From assembly GCA_046728975.1 (NCBI GenBank), contig JBKPFU010000073.1:1-64000 (forward strand): a stretch of DNA of 64,000 nt, read 5' to 3'. The DNA comes from JBKPFU01 sp046728975. GTDB taxonomy: Bacteria > Actinomycetota > Thermoleophilia > Gaiellales > Gaiellaceae. Every line of letters starts with the position of its first letter. Position 1 is the first letter of the stretch. This document shows positions 43,364 through 51,450 of this stretch, in pieces. Below the pieces are notes generated by a model. It was not told the origin of the DNA and made no database searches. It saw only the letters and a list, made by a program, of their open reading frames with translations. The translations under genes and the position numbers were made by a program.

Positions 43364-43648
43364 GTGAGCATGAGAGCGGCAGCGGTTTCAGGGGCCGTCG
43401 TCGGCGCCCTCGTGCTCATCGTGGCGTGGGCGCTCGAGCTGCCGCTCGATCGCGTGACGCTCCTGGCGCCGGTGGTGGTCGTCTGCGCGGCAGCGGCCGC
43501 CGGCCTCGTTGTCTTCTGGGTTCGGGCGGCTCTCGAGTCGCTGCGCGAAGCGCGGCATCCGAGACTGATCATCGCCCTGGGCGCCGCCACCGTCGTACTT
43601 GTCGTGATTCTGACGCTGCTCGGTATCGAATTGCCGCGCGAGCACTAG
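43364..43648 (+). CDS. Small membrane protein
   Basis: 94 residues with three hydrophobic segments: AAAVSGAVVGALVLIVAWAL, LLAPVVVVCAAAAAGLVVFW and LIIALGAATVVLVVILTLLG. Start is GTG at 43364, with ATG at 43370 as alternative. Nothing specific can be said of its role. Confidence 0.5.
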   Translation: MSMRAAAVSGAVVGALVLIVAWALELPLDRVTLLAPVVVVCAAAAAGLVVFWVRAALESLREARHPRLIIALGAATVVLVVILTLLGIELPREH

Positions 43649-43649
43649 C

Positions 43650-43812
43650 GCCGTCCCTCCTACGGAGCCCCGGGATCACGTTCGGCGAGACGTCGCGACG
43701 ATCAAAATTCGCGCGCCGCCGTACGGCCGCCGTCCCTCCTACGGAGCCTAGGATCACGTTCGGCGGAGCGTCGCGACAATCAAAATTCGCGCGCCGCGTA
43801 CGGCCGCCGTCC
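43650..43812. repeat. Two-copy tandem intergenic repeat, about 79 bp
   Basis: GCCGTCCCTCCTACGGAGCC starts at 43650 and again at 43729; both units continue with GGATCACGTTCGGCG, TCGCGAC and ATCAAAATTCGCGCGCCG and end GTACGGCC. A third copy begins (GCCGTCC) at 43806 and breaks off. The units differ by few substitutions and 2 bp. They occupy the gap before recJ. Confidence 0.8.
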
Positions 43813-43838
43813 GACTCGGGACCTAACGTTGACTGCCC

Positions 43839-45701
43839 ATGTTCGAGGGCAGTTGGACGATCGAGCCTTGCTCACGCGACGACGCTCGCAGGCTTGCCGA
43901 CGCCCTCGACATCAGTGAGACGACGGCTGCCGTCCTCGTGCGGCGCGGCTATGCCGAGCCCGAGGCCGCCCGGAGGTTTCTCGAGGGCGCGGTGCCGGCG
44001 CACGACCCGTTCCTGCTCGGCGACATGGAAGCCGCCTGCCGATCGATCAGGCGCGCGATCGCCGACGGAAAGCGCATCTGCGTCCACGGCGACTACGACG
44101 CCGACGGGATCTGCGCGACCGCGCTCGCCGTGCTCGGCTTGCGCGAGCTCGGCGCCGATGTGACATGGCACCTGCCGAGCCGCTTCGAGGAGGGGTACGG
44201 CGTCAGCGGCGATACGTTGAGCCGGCTCGCCGAAGAGGGCTGCGCGCTCATAATCACCGTCGACTGCGGGATCACGGCGGTGGAGGAGGTCGAGCACGCC
44301 AAGTCCCTTGGGCTCGAGATCGTCGTGACCGATCACCACCGACCCGGGGAAGCGCTGCCGGACTGCCCAGTCGTGGCGACGCGCCCGTCGAGCTATCCCT
44401 TCCCTGAGCTTTGCGGCACTGGCGTCGTCTACAAGCTGCTCCAGGCGCTCGGGGTAGCCGCCGAGAAGCACGTGGATCTCGCCGCAGTGGCAACCGTCGC
44501 CGACGTCGTGCCGCTCCTCGACGAGAACCGCGGGCTGGTGCTCGCCGGCCTCCACGCGCTCGGGACGACACAGAAGCCGGGGCTGCGGGAGCTGATGCGG
44601 ATCTCTCGCGTCGACCCGACGACGGTCGATGCGGGCTCGATCGGCTTCCGGATCGCCCCCCGCCTGAATGCGGCCGGGAGACTGAGCAAGCCCGAGGCGG
44701 CACTCGAGCTTCTGCTCACCGAAGACAAGGAGGAAGCCGCCCGCGTCGCCGGAGAGCTGGAGGAGCTGAACCGCGACCGGCAGACGATCGAGGAGCGGAT
44801 CCTGCGCGAGGCGACCGAGGAGATCGAAGGCTGGACCGATGCCGCGCGCCGCCGGCGCGCGTATGTGCTCGCCCGCGAGGACTGGCACGAGGGCGTGATC
44901 GGGATCGTCGCGTCGCGGCTGGTCGAGCGCTACAACCGCCCGGTCGTCCTGGTCGCCGGCACGGACGGCCACTGGAAGGGCTCCGGCCGCTCGATCGCCG
45001 GATTCGACCTCCACGACGGGCTACAGCACTGCACCGACGAGCTCGAGCGGCACGGAGGTCATGCTGCCGCGGCGGGCCTGTCCGTCCGCCCGGAACGCAT
45101 CGACGGCTTCCGCGAGCGTTTCGTCTCGCTTGCAGATGCGACCCTCACCGAGGACGCGCTCGTGCCGCGGGTTTCGGTGGACGCGCTTGTCCACGGGCAC
45201 GAGCTGACGCTCGAGCTCTGCGCCGAGCTTTCGCGCCTGGCGCCGTTCGGGCTCGGGAACCCGAACGTCACGCTGCTGCTCGCGGGCTGCGAGCTCGCGG
45301 AGCTCGTTACGGTCGGCGAAGGCAAGCACCTGCGCTTCCGGGTCAAGGCCGACGCGCGCGATGCGGGGAGCGCGATCGCCTTCGGGCAGGGCCGCCAGCT
45401 CGATCGTCTCCGCCGCGTCGGTGCCTACGACGTGGCCTTCCGGCTCGAGGAGAACCACTGGAACGGCACGGTCGCGCCGCAGCTCGTCGTCAGGCGTGTC
45501 TTCGACGCGAACCCGCGCTACAGCGACCTGCGGGAGTGGCTCAAGGGCGAATGGCGAAAGCCCGCTGCCGAGCGCTCAGCGGAGGCGCACGCGATCTTCG
45601 CCGAGCTCGGCCTTGCCGAGGGAGCCGCCAGGGCACACCTCTTCGACTCCCCGCGGTTCCGTGGGCTCCTGTCCGAGGAGCCGTTGGCCGAAGCCGCGTA
45701 A
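43839..45701 (+). CDS. recJ: Single-strand-specific exonuclease RecJ
   Basis: 620 residues. The DHH motifs are intact: RICVHGDYDADGICATALAV, LIITVDCGITAVEEV, VVTDHHRPGEALPDC and GTGVVYKLLQALG. DHHA1 follows (REDWHEGVIGIVASRLVERY, GSGRSIAGFDLHDGL, HGGHAAAAGLSVRPERIDGF) and an OB-fold part. It degrades 5' single-stranded tails in recombination and mismatch/base repair. Next on the strand, about 260 bp on, is relA/spoT. Confidence 0.96.
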   Translation: MFEGSWTIEPCSRDDARRLADALDISETTAAVLVRRGYAEPEAARRFLEGAVPAHDPFLLGDMEAACRSIRRAIADGKRICVHGDYDADGICATALAVLGLRELGADVTWHLPSRFEEGYGVSGDTLSRLAEEGCALIITVDCGITAVEEVEHAKSLGLEIVVTDHHRPGEALPDCPVVATRPSSYPFPELCGTGVVYKLLQALGVAAEKHVDLAAVATVADVVPLLDENRGLVLAGLHALGTTQKPGLRELMRISRVDPTTVDAGSIGFRIAPRLNAAGRLSKPEAALELLLTEDKEEAARVAGELEELNRDRQTIEERILREATEEIEGWTDAARRRRAYVLAREDWHEGVIGIVASRLVERYNRPVVLVAGTDGHWKGSGRSIAGFDLHDGLQHCTDELERHGGHAAAAGLSVRPERIDGFRERFVSLADATLTEDALVPRVSVDALVHGHELTLELCAELSRLAPFGLGNPNVTLLLAGCELAELVTVGEGKHLRFRVKADARDAGSAIAFGQGRQLDRLRRVGAYDVAFRLEENHWNGTVAPQLVVRRVFDANPRYSDLREWLKGEWRKPAAERSAEAHAIFAELGLAEGAARAHLFDSPRFRGLLSEEPLAEAA

Positions 45702-45708
45702 GGAGCGC

Positions 45709-45843
45709 CTAGCGGGTGCTGAGTCCCGCGCGGTAGACCCGCCGCGGGCGCCACGGGCGCGCCGCGCGCGCTGCGTCGTCGAGCGAGACGAGCAGCCGCA
45801 CGAGCGCGGCTTCTTTGCGTTGGATGCGGCGCAGTTTGCGCAT
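45709..45843 (-). CDS. Possible small basic protein (weak)
   Basis: A 44-residue frame, MRKLRRIQRKEAALVRLLVS through AARPWRPRRVYRAGLSTR, in the recJ-relA gap on the opposite strand. Its composition is that of a small basic helical protein and its stop lies 8 bp from recJ's. There is no ribosome site before the ATG at 45843, so it may be chance. Confidence 0.25.
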   Translation of the reverse strand: MRKLRRIQRKEAALVRLLVSLDDAARAARPWRPRRVYRAGLSTR

Positions 45844-45961
45844 AGGCGTGACTCGTTCTTCGGCAGAACGAAGGCTCCTGCTTAAGGGATTCGTAGCGGC
45901 TCCGTCGGTTGGACATGCCCCAATTTGGGCCAGATTTGGCTTCAGAGGCCGGGAGTACACT

Positions 45962-48169
45962 GTGTTCATGACCGTTCTCGAGGCCGGCGAGAAGCATCAG
46001 GAGCTTCTGGCGGAGCTGATCGCCGATGTCTCGGCGTACAACCCGGATCTCGACAAAGACCTGCTCACGCGGGCATTTACGTTCGCGGCGCGCGCCCATG
46101 AGGGCCAGCAGCGGCGGTCCGGCGAGGATTTCATCCAGCACCCGTGGTCGGTCGCAAAGATCTGCGCCGAGCTGCGGCTCGACGAGCAGACGATCGCCGC
46201 TGCGTTGCTGCACGACGTGGTCGAGGACACGGACACCGACTCCAAGGAGCTCCGGGCAGAGTTCGGCGACGAGATCGCGCAGCTTGTCGAGGGCGTCACA
46301 AAGCTGACGCGGATTCAGTTCCAAAGCCGCGAACAGGCCGAGGCCGAGAACTACCGGAAGATGATCGTGGCGATGGCCGAGGACCCTCGGGTGATGCTGA
46401 TCAAGCTCGCCGACCGCCTGCACAACATGCGCGCGATCGAGTACCTGGGCAAGCAGAAGCAGCTGCAGAAGGCGCGGGAGACGCTCGAGGTCTACGCCCC
46501 GCTGGCGCACCGGCTCGGGATCCACGCGATGAAGTGGGAGCTCGAGGACCTCGCGTTCGAGCGCCTGCACCCACGCAAATACGACGAGATCAAGACGATG
46601 GTCGCCGAGCGGCGCGCCGAGCGCGAGGAGCGCGTGAACGAGGCGGCGGCCGTACTGCAGAAGGAGCTCGAGAAAGTCGACATCCCGGCCGAGATCTCGG
46701 GCCGCGCAAAGCACTTCTTCTCGATCTACGACAAGATGACCAAGAAGGGCCGCGAGTTCAACGAGATCTACGACCTGACGGCGCTGCGCGTGATCGTCGA
46801 GCGCTCAGGCGACGAGGGCACGCGCGACTGCTACGGAGCGCTCGGCCTGATCCATGCACTTTGGAAGCCCATGCCCGGCCGCTTCAAGGACTACATCGCG
46901 ATGCCGAAGGTGAACGGCTATCGCGCGCTACACACGACCGTGATCGGGCCGCAGGGTGTCCCGCTCGAGATCCAGGTGCGGACGCGCGAGATGCACCGGA
47001 CCGCCGAGCTCGGGATCGCTGCGCACTGGCGGTTCGACAAGCGGGGCCGCAAGGTCGCCGACGACGAGTGGCTCGAGTGGGTCAAGCAGCTGACGGACTC
47101 GGCCAAGGACGAGGCAGACCCGCTCGAGTTCATGAAGGCGACGCAGCGCGACTTCTTCGACGAGGAGGTCTTCGTCTTCACGCCGAAAGGCGAGCTGAAG
47201 ACGCTGCCGGCCGGCGCCACTCCCATCGACTTCGCATATGCGGTGCACACGGACGTCGGCCACCGTACCGTCGGCGCCAAGATCAACGGCCGGATCGTCC
47301 CGCTCCACTACCGCCTGAAGAGCGGCGACCGAGTCGAGATCCTGACCTCGAAGGCGGGCCGGGGCCCGTCGCGCGACTGGCTCTCGCTCGCTGCCTCCTC
47401 TCGCGCACGGAACAAGATCCGCCAGTGGTTCTCGCGCGAGACGCGTGAGGAGACCGAGAAGAAGGGCCGTGACGCGCTCGAGGAGGCGCTGAAGAAGCAG
47501 AAGCTGCCGTACCGGAAGATCGCCGGCTCGCCGCTCCTCGCGCAGGTGATCCGGGAGGCCGGCTTCAAGAAGGCGGAGGACTTCTACGTCGCGCTCGGCG
47601 CCGGCAAGCTCCAGCCCGGCCACATCGTCAACAAGGTGCTTCAGGGGCTGAAGACGACCGAGGTCGCGGCGGAGGAGGCCGTCCCGAAGGCTCCGAAGGC
47701 GCGGCGCGCAACCCCCGGCGACGCGCTCGGGATCAAGGTCAAGGGCGTCGAGGACGTCCTCGTCCGTCTCGCCAAGTGCTGCACGCCGGTCCCGGGCGAC
47801 GAGATCGTCGGCTACATCTCTCTCGGCAAGGGGATCACGATCCACCGCGCCGACTGCTCCAACGTGAAGGCGCTGAAGCGAAACCCGGAGCGGTTCACGA
47901 CCGTCGACTGGGACGGCGGCGCCAGCCAGAGCTTCCGCGTCCAGATCGCGGTCGACTCCTGGGATCGCCCGCGCCTCCTGGAGGACGTTGCCCGAACGTT
48001 CGCCGAGCACGGCGCCAACATCGTCGAGTATGGCGGTCACGTCGACGACCAGCTCGCCAAGAACTGGTACGTCGCCGAGGTCGGGGATGTGAAGTCACTG
48101 CGCGGCCTGCTGACGGCGCTCCGCAACGTCGACGCCGTCTTCGACGCCTACCGCGTCACGCCGTCATAG
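45962..48169 (+). CDS. rel: Bifunctional (p)ppGpp synthetase/hydrolase RelA/SpoT
   Basis: 735 residues from GTG at 45962 (GGGAG six bases upstream; ATG at 45968 is the alternative). The HD hydrolase has GQQRRSGEDFIQHPWSVAKI and ALLHDVVEDTDTD. The synthetase has HFFSIYDKMTKKGREFNEIY, DLTALRVIV and VNGYRALHTTVIGPQGVPLE. Then come TGS (VFVFTPKGELKTLPAGATPI), a helical domain, the Cys-containing zinc-finger-like part (LAKCCTPVPGDEIVGYISLG, HRADC) and ACT (VDSWDRPRLLEDVARTFAEH). Both active sites look intact, so it makes and degrades the alarmone. A class I methyltransferase gene overlaps its stop. Confidence 0.97.
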   Translation: MFMTVLEAGEKHQELLAELIADVSAYNPDLDKDLLTRAFTFAARAHEGQQRRSGEDFIQHPWSVAKICAELRLDEQTIAAALLHDVVEDTDTDSKELRAEFGDEIAQLVEGVTKLTRIQFQSREQAEAENYRKMIVAMAEDPRVMLIKLADRLHNMRAIEYLGKQKQLQKARETLEVYAPLAHRLGIHAMKWELEDLAFERLHPRKYDEIKTMVAERRAEREERVNEAAAVLQKELEKVDIPAEISGRAKHFFSIYDKMTKKGREFNEIYDLTALRVIVERSGDEGTRDCYGALGLIHALWKPMPGRFKDYIAMPKVNGYRALHTTVIGPQGVPLEIQVRTREMHRTAELGIAAHWRFDKRGRKVADDEWLEWVKQLTDSAKDEADPLEFMKATQRDFFDEEVFVFTPKGELKTLPAGATPIDFAYAVHTDVGHRTVGAKINGRIVPLHYRLKSGDRVEILTSKAGRGPSRDWLSLAASSRARNKIRQWFSRETREETEKKGRDALEEALKKQKLPYRKIAGSPLLAQVIREAGFKKAEDFYVALGAGKLQPGHIVNKVLQGLKTTEVAAEEAVPKAPKARRATPGDALGIKVKGVEDVLVRLAKCCTPVPGDEIVGYISLGKGITIHRADCSNVKALKRNPERFTTVDWDGGASQSFRVQIAVDSWDRPRLLEDVARTFAEHGANIVEYGGHVDDQLAKNWYVAEVGDVKSLRGLLTALRNVDAVFDAYRVTPS

Positions 48170-48915
48170 CCGAGCCGATTCATCCCGTCGCGCTCGGGTT
48201 CAGCGCCGCCGCCGACGCGTACGAGCGCGGCCGGCCGGACTATCCGCAGGACGCGATCGACTGGCTGAGCCGCCGTCTCGGTCTCGCCCCCGGGAAAACC
48301 GTGGTCGACCTTGCGGCCGGCACCGGCAAGCTGACCCAGCAGCTCGTCCCGACGGGCGCCACGGTGATTGCGGTGGAGCCGCTCGACGAGATGCGGGCAA
48401 AGCTCGAGCAGGCGCTGCCGGACGTCGAGGCGCTGTCGGGAACGGCCGAATCGATGCCGCTTCCGGGCGCGTCCGCCGACGGCGTCACGGTCGGCCAGGC
48501 GTTCCACTGGTTCGACGTTGACGCGGCGCTCGCGGAGATCCATCGCGTTCTGCGCGCGGGCGGCGCGCTGGCCCTGATCTGGAACAGCCGCTCGGTCGAC
48601 GATCCTCTGCACGAGGCGATCGACGAGCTCCTCGCGCCGTACCGGCAAGAGACCCCGAGCGAGCGGGAGCGCCGCTGGCGGGGAGAATTCGAGCGCTCGC
48701 CGCTGTTCGGGCCGCTGGAGGAATGGACGTTCCCGCACGTGCAGCGGGTCGATCGGCAGGGCCTCGCGGACCGCTTCGCCTCGGTTAGCTTCATCGCTGC
48801 GCTGCCAGAAGACGAGCGCTCCGAACTGCTCGAAAAGCTCGTCGCGCTCGCCGGCGATCGGGAGGTCGTGGACCTTCCCTACAACACGGACGTCTTCGTA
48901 GCCACACGCATGTAG
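48166..48915 (+). CDS. Class I SAM-dependent methyltransferase (start codon ATA?)
   Basis: About 249 residues. The AdoMet motif I is KTVVDLAAGTGKLTQQLVPT, followed by VIAVEPLDEMRAKLEQALPD (motif II) and ALSGTAESMPLPGASADGVT; QAFHWFDVDAALAEIHRVLR AND GGALALIWN are typical of the UbiE-like set. The coding sequence (IHPVALGFSAAADAYERGRP) starts right after the relA stop, but the first in-frame ATG/GTG/TTG is GTG at 48301, within motif I. ATA at 48166 overlaps the relA TAG exactly as starts overlap stops elsewhere here. The methyl acceptor is unknown. Confidence 0.8.
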   Translation: MAEPIHPVALGFSAAADAYERGRPDYPQDAIDWLSRRLGLAPGKTVVDLAAGTGKLTQQLVPTGATVIAVEPLDEMRAKLEQALPDVEALSGTAESMPLPGASADGVTVGQAFHWFDVDAALAEIHRVLRAGGALALIWNSRSVDDPLHEAIDELLAPYRQETPSERERRWRGEFERSPLFGPLEEWTFPHVQRVDRQGLADRFASVSFIAALPEDERSELLEKLVALAGDREVVDLPYNTDVFVATRM

Positions 48916-48922
48916 GAAAGCG

Positions 48923-48946
48923 TGGTTCGTCGGCCGCGGCGAACCA
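48923..48946. terminator. Hairpin after the methyltransferase gene
   Basis: TGGTTCG at 48923-48929 pairs with CGAACCA at 48940-48946 around a GC-rich loop, starting 8 bases after the stop. No T tract. Confidence 0.5.
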
Positions 48947-48954
48947 TTCGGACC

Positions 48955-49007
48955 CCTCGAACGAGGGATGATCGTTCGAACGGGCGGGGTACCTCGAACG
49001 AGGGATG
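48955..49007. repeat. Duplicated 16-bp palindromic motif
   Basis: CCTCGAACGAGGGATG occurs at 48955-48970 and exactly again at 48992-49007. Each carries the inverted pair CCTCG/CGAGG, and GTTCGAAC lies between. It sits about 185 bp upstream of a secreted-protein gene; it could be a regulator site or an intergenic repeat. Confidence 0.55.
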
Positions 49008-49191
49008 GCGCGCCGCTCGGATGCGACTACAACGAGACGTAGGGGAGAGGGTCCACGCAAAAGCTGCGGCGCCCGTCCTTCGTCTTCGAGGACGGCGAGG
49101 GCGGGCGCCCGGCGCGTGGTGCGGCCCATTGACAACGTTCGCCGATCGTTCCAGACTTCGTGCGCCGCAGTCCCCTACGAGGAGAGGGTCA

Positions 49192-49917
49192 ATGAAACGA
49201 CTTGCTCTTGCCGTCGCGCTCGCGTGCGCAGCCGCCGCGGTCGCCGTCTCGCCGGCGCTGGCGAACCATTCGTGGAACGGCTACCACTGGGCGCGAACGG
49301 CGAACCCGTTCACGGTTCGGGTCGGCGACAACGTCTCGTCGAGCTGGGACCCGTACCTGGCGACGACGTCGACCGACTGGTCGAGGTCGAGCGTGCTCGA
49401 TGCCCCGATCGTGGCCGGCCGAGCCAGGAACAAGAACTGTCGCCCGACGAGCGGGCGCATCGAGGTTTGCAACGGCGCCTACGGCCAGAACGGCTGGCTC
49501 GGCATCGCGCAGATCTGGCTCTCCGGAAGCCACATCGTCCAGGGCACGACGAAGGTGAACGACACCTACTTCGGGCTACCGGCGTACAACAACTCGGCGG
49601 AGAAGCAGCACGTGATGTGCCAGGAGGTGGGTCACGACTTCGGGCTCGACCATCAGGACGAATCCGGAATCTCGTTGAACACCTGCATGGACTACTACCA
49701 CAACACCAGCAGCTCGGACACGAAGTCGACGCACCCGAATCAGCACGACTACGACCAGCTCGAGGCCATCTACAGCCATCTCGATTCGACCTCGACCGTC
49801 GGGGGCGCGGCAGCCGCCCTTCTCGGCCTACCGAGCCACGAGTCGACGTTCACCGCGAATCTGCGCGGCGGCTACAAGCTGATCACGATCGTCCACTGGA
49901 CGAACGCATACGTGTAG
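49192..49917 (+). CDS. Secreted metzincin-like protein with Gln in the first zinc-ligand position
   Basis: 241 residues. ATG at 49192 follows AGGAGAGGG and opens a signal peptide (MKRLALAVALACAAAAVAVS). The motif HVMCQEVGHDFGLDHQDES has the metzincin spacing E-x-x-H-x-x-G-x-x-H, but the first His of H-E-x-x-H is Gln. Whether zinc still binds through two His and another group is unclear. LGIAQIWLSGSHIVQGTTKV and NTCMDYYHN also match secreted metzincin-like proteins. The protein may be a catalytically altered family, not a broken gene. Confidence 0.7.
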   Translation: MKRLALAVALACAAAAVAVSPALANHSWNGYHWARTANPFTVRVGDNVSSSWDPYLATTSTDWSRSSVLDAPIVAGRARNKNCRPTSGRIEVCNGAYGQNGWLGIAQIWLSGSHIVQGTTKVNDTYFGLPAYNNSAEKQHVMCQEVGHDFGLDHQDESGISLNTCMDYYHNTSSSDTKSTHPNQHDYDQLEAIYSHLDSTSTVGGAAAALLGLPSHESTFTANLRGGYKLITIVHWTNAYV

Positions 49918-49960
49918 GAGCGATCTACGGCGGCGGGCCTCCAGGTGGGCTCGCCGCCGC

Positions 49961-50431
49961 CTAACGAGGCACCGCGAGCTCTAGGTCTTCGCCCTCGAAC
50001 GCCCGGATCGCCTCCTTGTACCAGTCGGGAATCGGGGCGGCGCGGCGCTCTTCGAGATCGATGAGCACCAGTGTCTGCGTCGCGGTCACCATCAGCACGT
50101 CGTCTTCGACGCGGTAGGTGGCGAGCTCATAGGTCGCGCTCGTCCGCCCGATGCGCGCGATCCGGATGAAGACCTCCAGGAGGTCGTCGAATACGGCCGG
50201 GGCGAAGTAGTCGACCGTCGAAGCGCGCATCACGAACTGGCGCTCGCCCGCGTGCTCCGGCAGCAGGCCCAGATGGCGGTGGTACTCGACGCGAGCCGTA
50301 TCGAAGTAGGGCATGTAGCGCCCGTAGTAGACGATCCCCTGCGCATCGGTGTCCGAGAAGCCGACCCGCGTGAACGCGGACAGCTTGAAGGGCGGCTTGC
50401 GATCGGTTTCCTGCCCGAGCTCGAGCGTCAC
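49961..50431 (-). CDS. 4-hydroxybenzoyl-CoA-thioesterase-fold acyl-CoA thioesterase
   Basis: 156 residues from GTG at 50431. The hot-dog fold signature is FSDTDAQGIVYYGRYMPYFD (D-x-D-A-x-G-x-x-Y/F-N/G), with the catalytic Asp. RASTVDYFAPAVFDDLLEVF, IARIGRTSATYELATYR and ATQTLVLIDLEERRAAPIPD complete the fold. It hydrolyses acyl-CoA, probably short chain or aromatic; the substrate is unknown. Its start overlaps the stop of the P1 peptidase gene. Confidence 0.88.
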   Translation of the reverse strand: MTLELGQETDRKPPFKLSAFTRVGFSDTDAQGIVYYGRYMPYFDTARVEYHRHLGLLPEHAGERQFVMRASTVDYFAPAVFDDLLEVFIRIARIGRTSATYELATYRVEDDVLMVTATQTLVLIDLEERRAAPIPDWYKEAIRAFEGEDLELAVPR

Positions 50432-51450
50432 CGGTGCAGGACCTCAGTGAGGGTCTCGGCATCGAGCCCGTAGACGGTCGCACCGCCACGGCCCGTCATC
50501 GTCTCGGCCGCGAGCAGCGCGTTCACGATCGCCTCCTCGGTCCCCTCGATCGCAGCGTAGAAGAGCCCGTTCATCCGCTCGTTCGGCAGCATCGCCAGAG
50601 GAACGGTCCCGTGGTCGGCGCCGAGACCCTCGTTTCCGGTGGCGAACGCGAGGATGAAGTCGCCGCTCGAGTCCTCGCCGGCGCTGCCGGTTCGCCCGAT
50701 CCCGAGCGCGCACCTCTGCGCCAGCCTCTCGCACTGGTGCGCGAGGAGCGGCGCATCGGTTGCAGCGACGACGATGATCGATCCGGCGCCGGCGTCTTCT
50801 CGCGGCGGCAGTGGAACCACGTCCTTCCCGAGCCGTTGCCCGACGGGGACGCCGTCGATCTGCAGTCGGTCGCGGCGGCCGTGGTTCGCCTGGACGAGCA
50901 CGCCGACAGTGAACGCGTCCACCACGCGAGAGGCCGTTCCGATCCCGCCTTTGAACCCGTGCGAGATCATCCCGGTCCCGCCCCCGACCGCTCCCTCGGC
51001 GACGGGGCCGTCGGAGGCTTCGTCCAGTGCGGCAAAGACGTGCTCGCTTCGGACGTGCATCCGGGCGATGTCGTTGAGCAGGCCGTCGTACGTCTCGCCG
51101 ACGACCGGCAGATGCCACTCGGCGCGGCTCTCCTTGGCCGCCGCTGAGACGAGCGCGTCGCGGACGACGCCGACCGAGAAGGTGTTCGTGATCGCGATCG
51201 GCGTCGTAAGGAAGCCAGACTCCCGGATCCACTCGAGCCCTGTCACCTCGCCGTTGCCGTTCAGGCGGTGCGCGGCCGCGAACCAGCGCTCGCCGGCTGT
51301 GCCCGGCACGATGACGGTGACTCCGGTGCGCACGTCGTCCCCCTCGACGAGGGTCGTGTGGCCGACGCGCACTCCGGCGACATCGGTGATCGCGTTCAGC
51401 GGGCCCGCCTCGAGCGAGCCGATCTCGATCCCGAGCTCGCGCGCTCTCAC
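50428..51450 (-). CDS. P1 family (DmpA-like) peptidase
   Basis: 340 residues from GTG at 51450, which overlaps the upstream phosphomutase stop as GTGA; a longer frame runs into that gene. AGPLNAITDVAGVRVGHTTL is the family opening. VGGGTGMISHGFKGGIGTAS and AGEDSSGDFILAFATGNEGL carry the G-x-G-T and S-S/G-x nucleophile region, where the precursor is autocleaved in DmpA. These Ntn-like enzymes cleave N-terminal amino acids or beta-peptides. Coupled with phosphomutase and thioesterase genes. Confidence 0.88.
   Translation of the reverse strand: MRARELGIEIGSLEAGPLNAITDVAGVRVGHTTLVEGDDVRTGVTVIVPGTAGERWFAAAHRLNGNGEVTGLEWIRESGFLTTPIAITNTFSVGVVRDALVSAAAKESRAEWHLPVVGETYDGLLNDIARMHVRSEHVFAALDEASDGPVAEGAVGGGTGMISHGFKGGIGTASRVVDAFTVGVLVQANHGRRDRLQIDGVPVGQRLGKDVVPLPPREDAGAGSIIVVAATDAPLLAHQCERLAQRCALGIGRTGSAGEDSSGDFILAFATGNEGLGADHGTVPLAMLPNERMNGLFYAAIEGTEEAIVNALLAAETMTGRGGATVYGLDAETLTEVLHR

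Noticed and set aside
42844..43590. Longer N-terminus for the acidic hypothetical protein
   Set aside because: The extra 97 codons are the complement of the small membrane protein gene; GTG at 43299 gives the sensible start.
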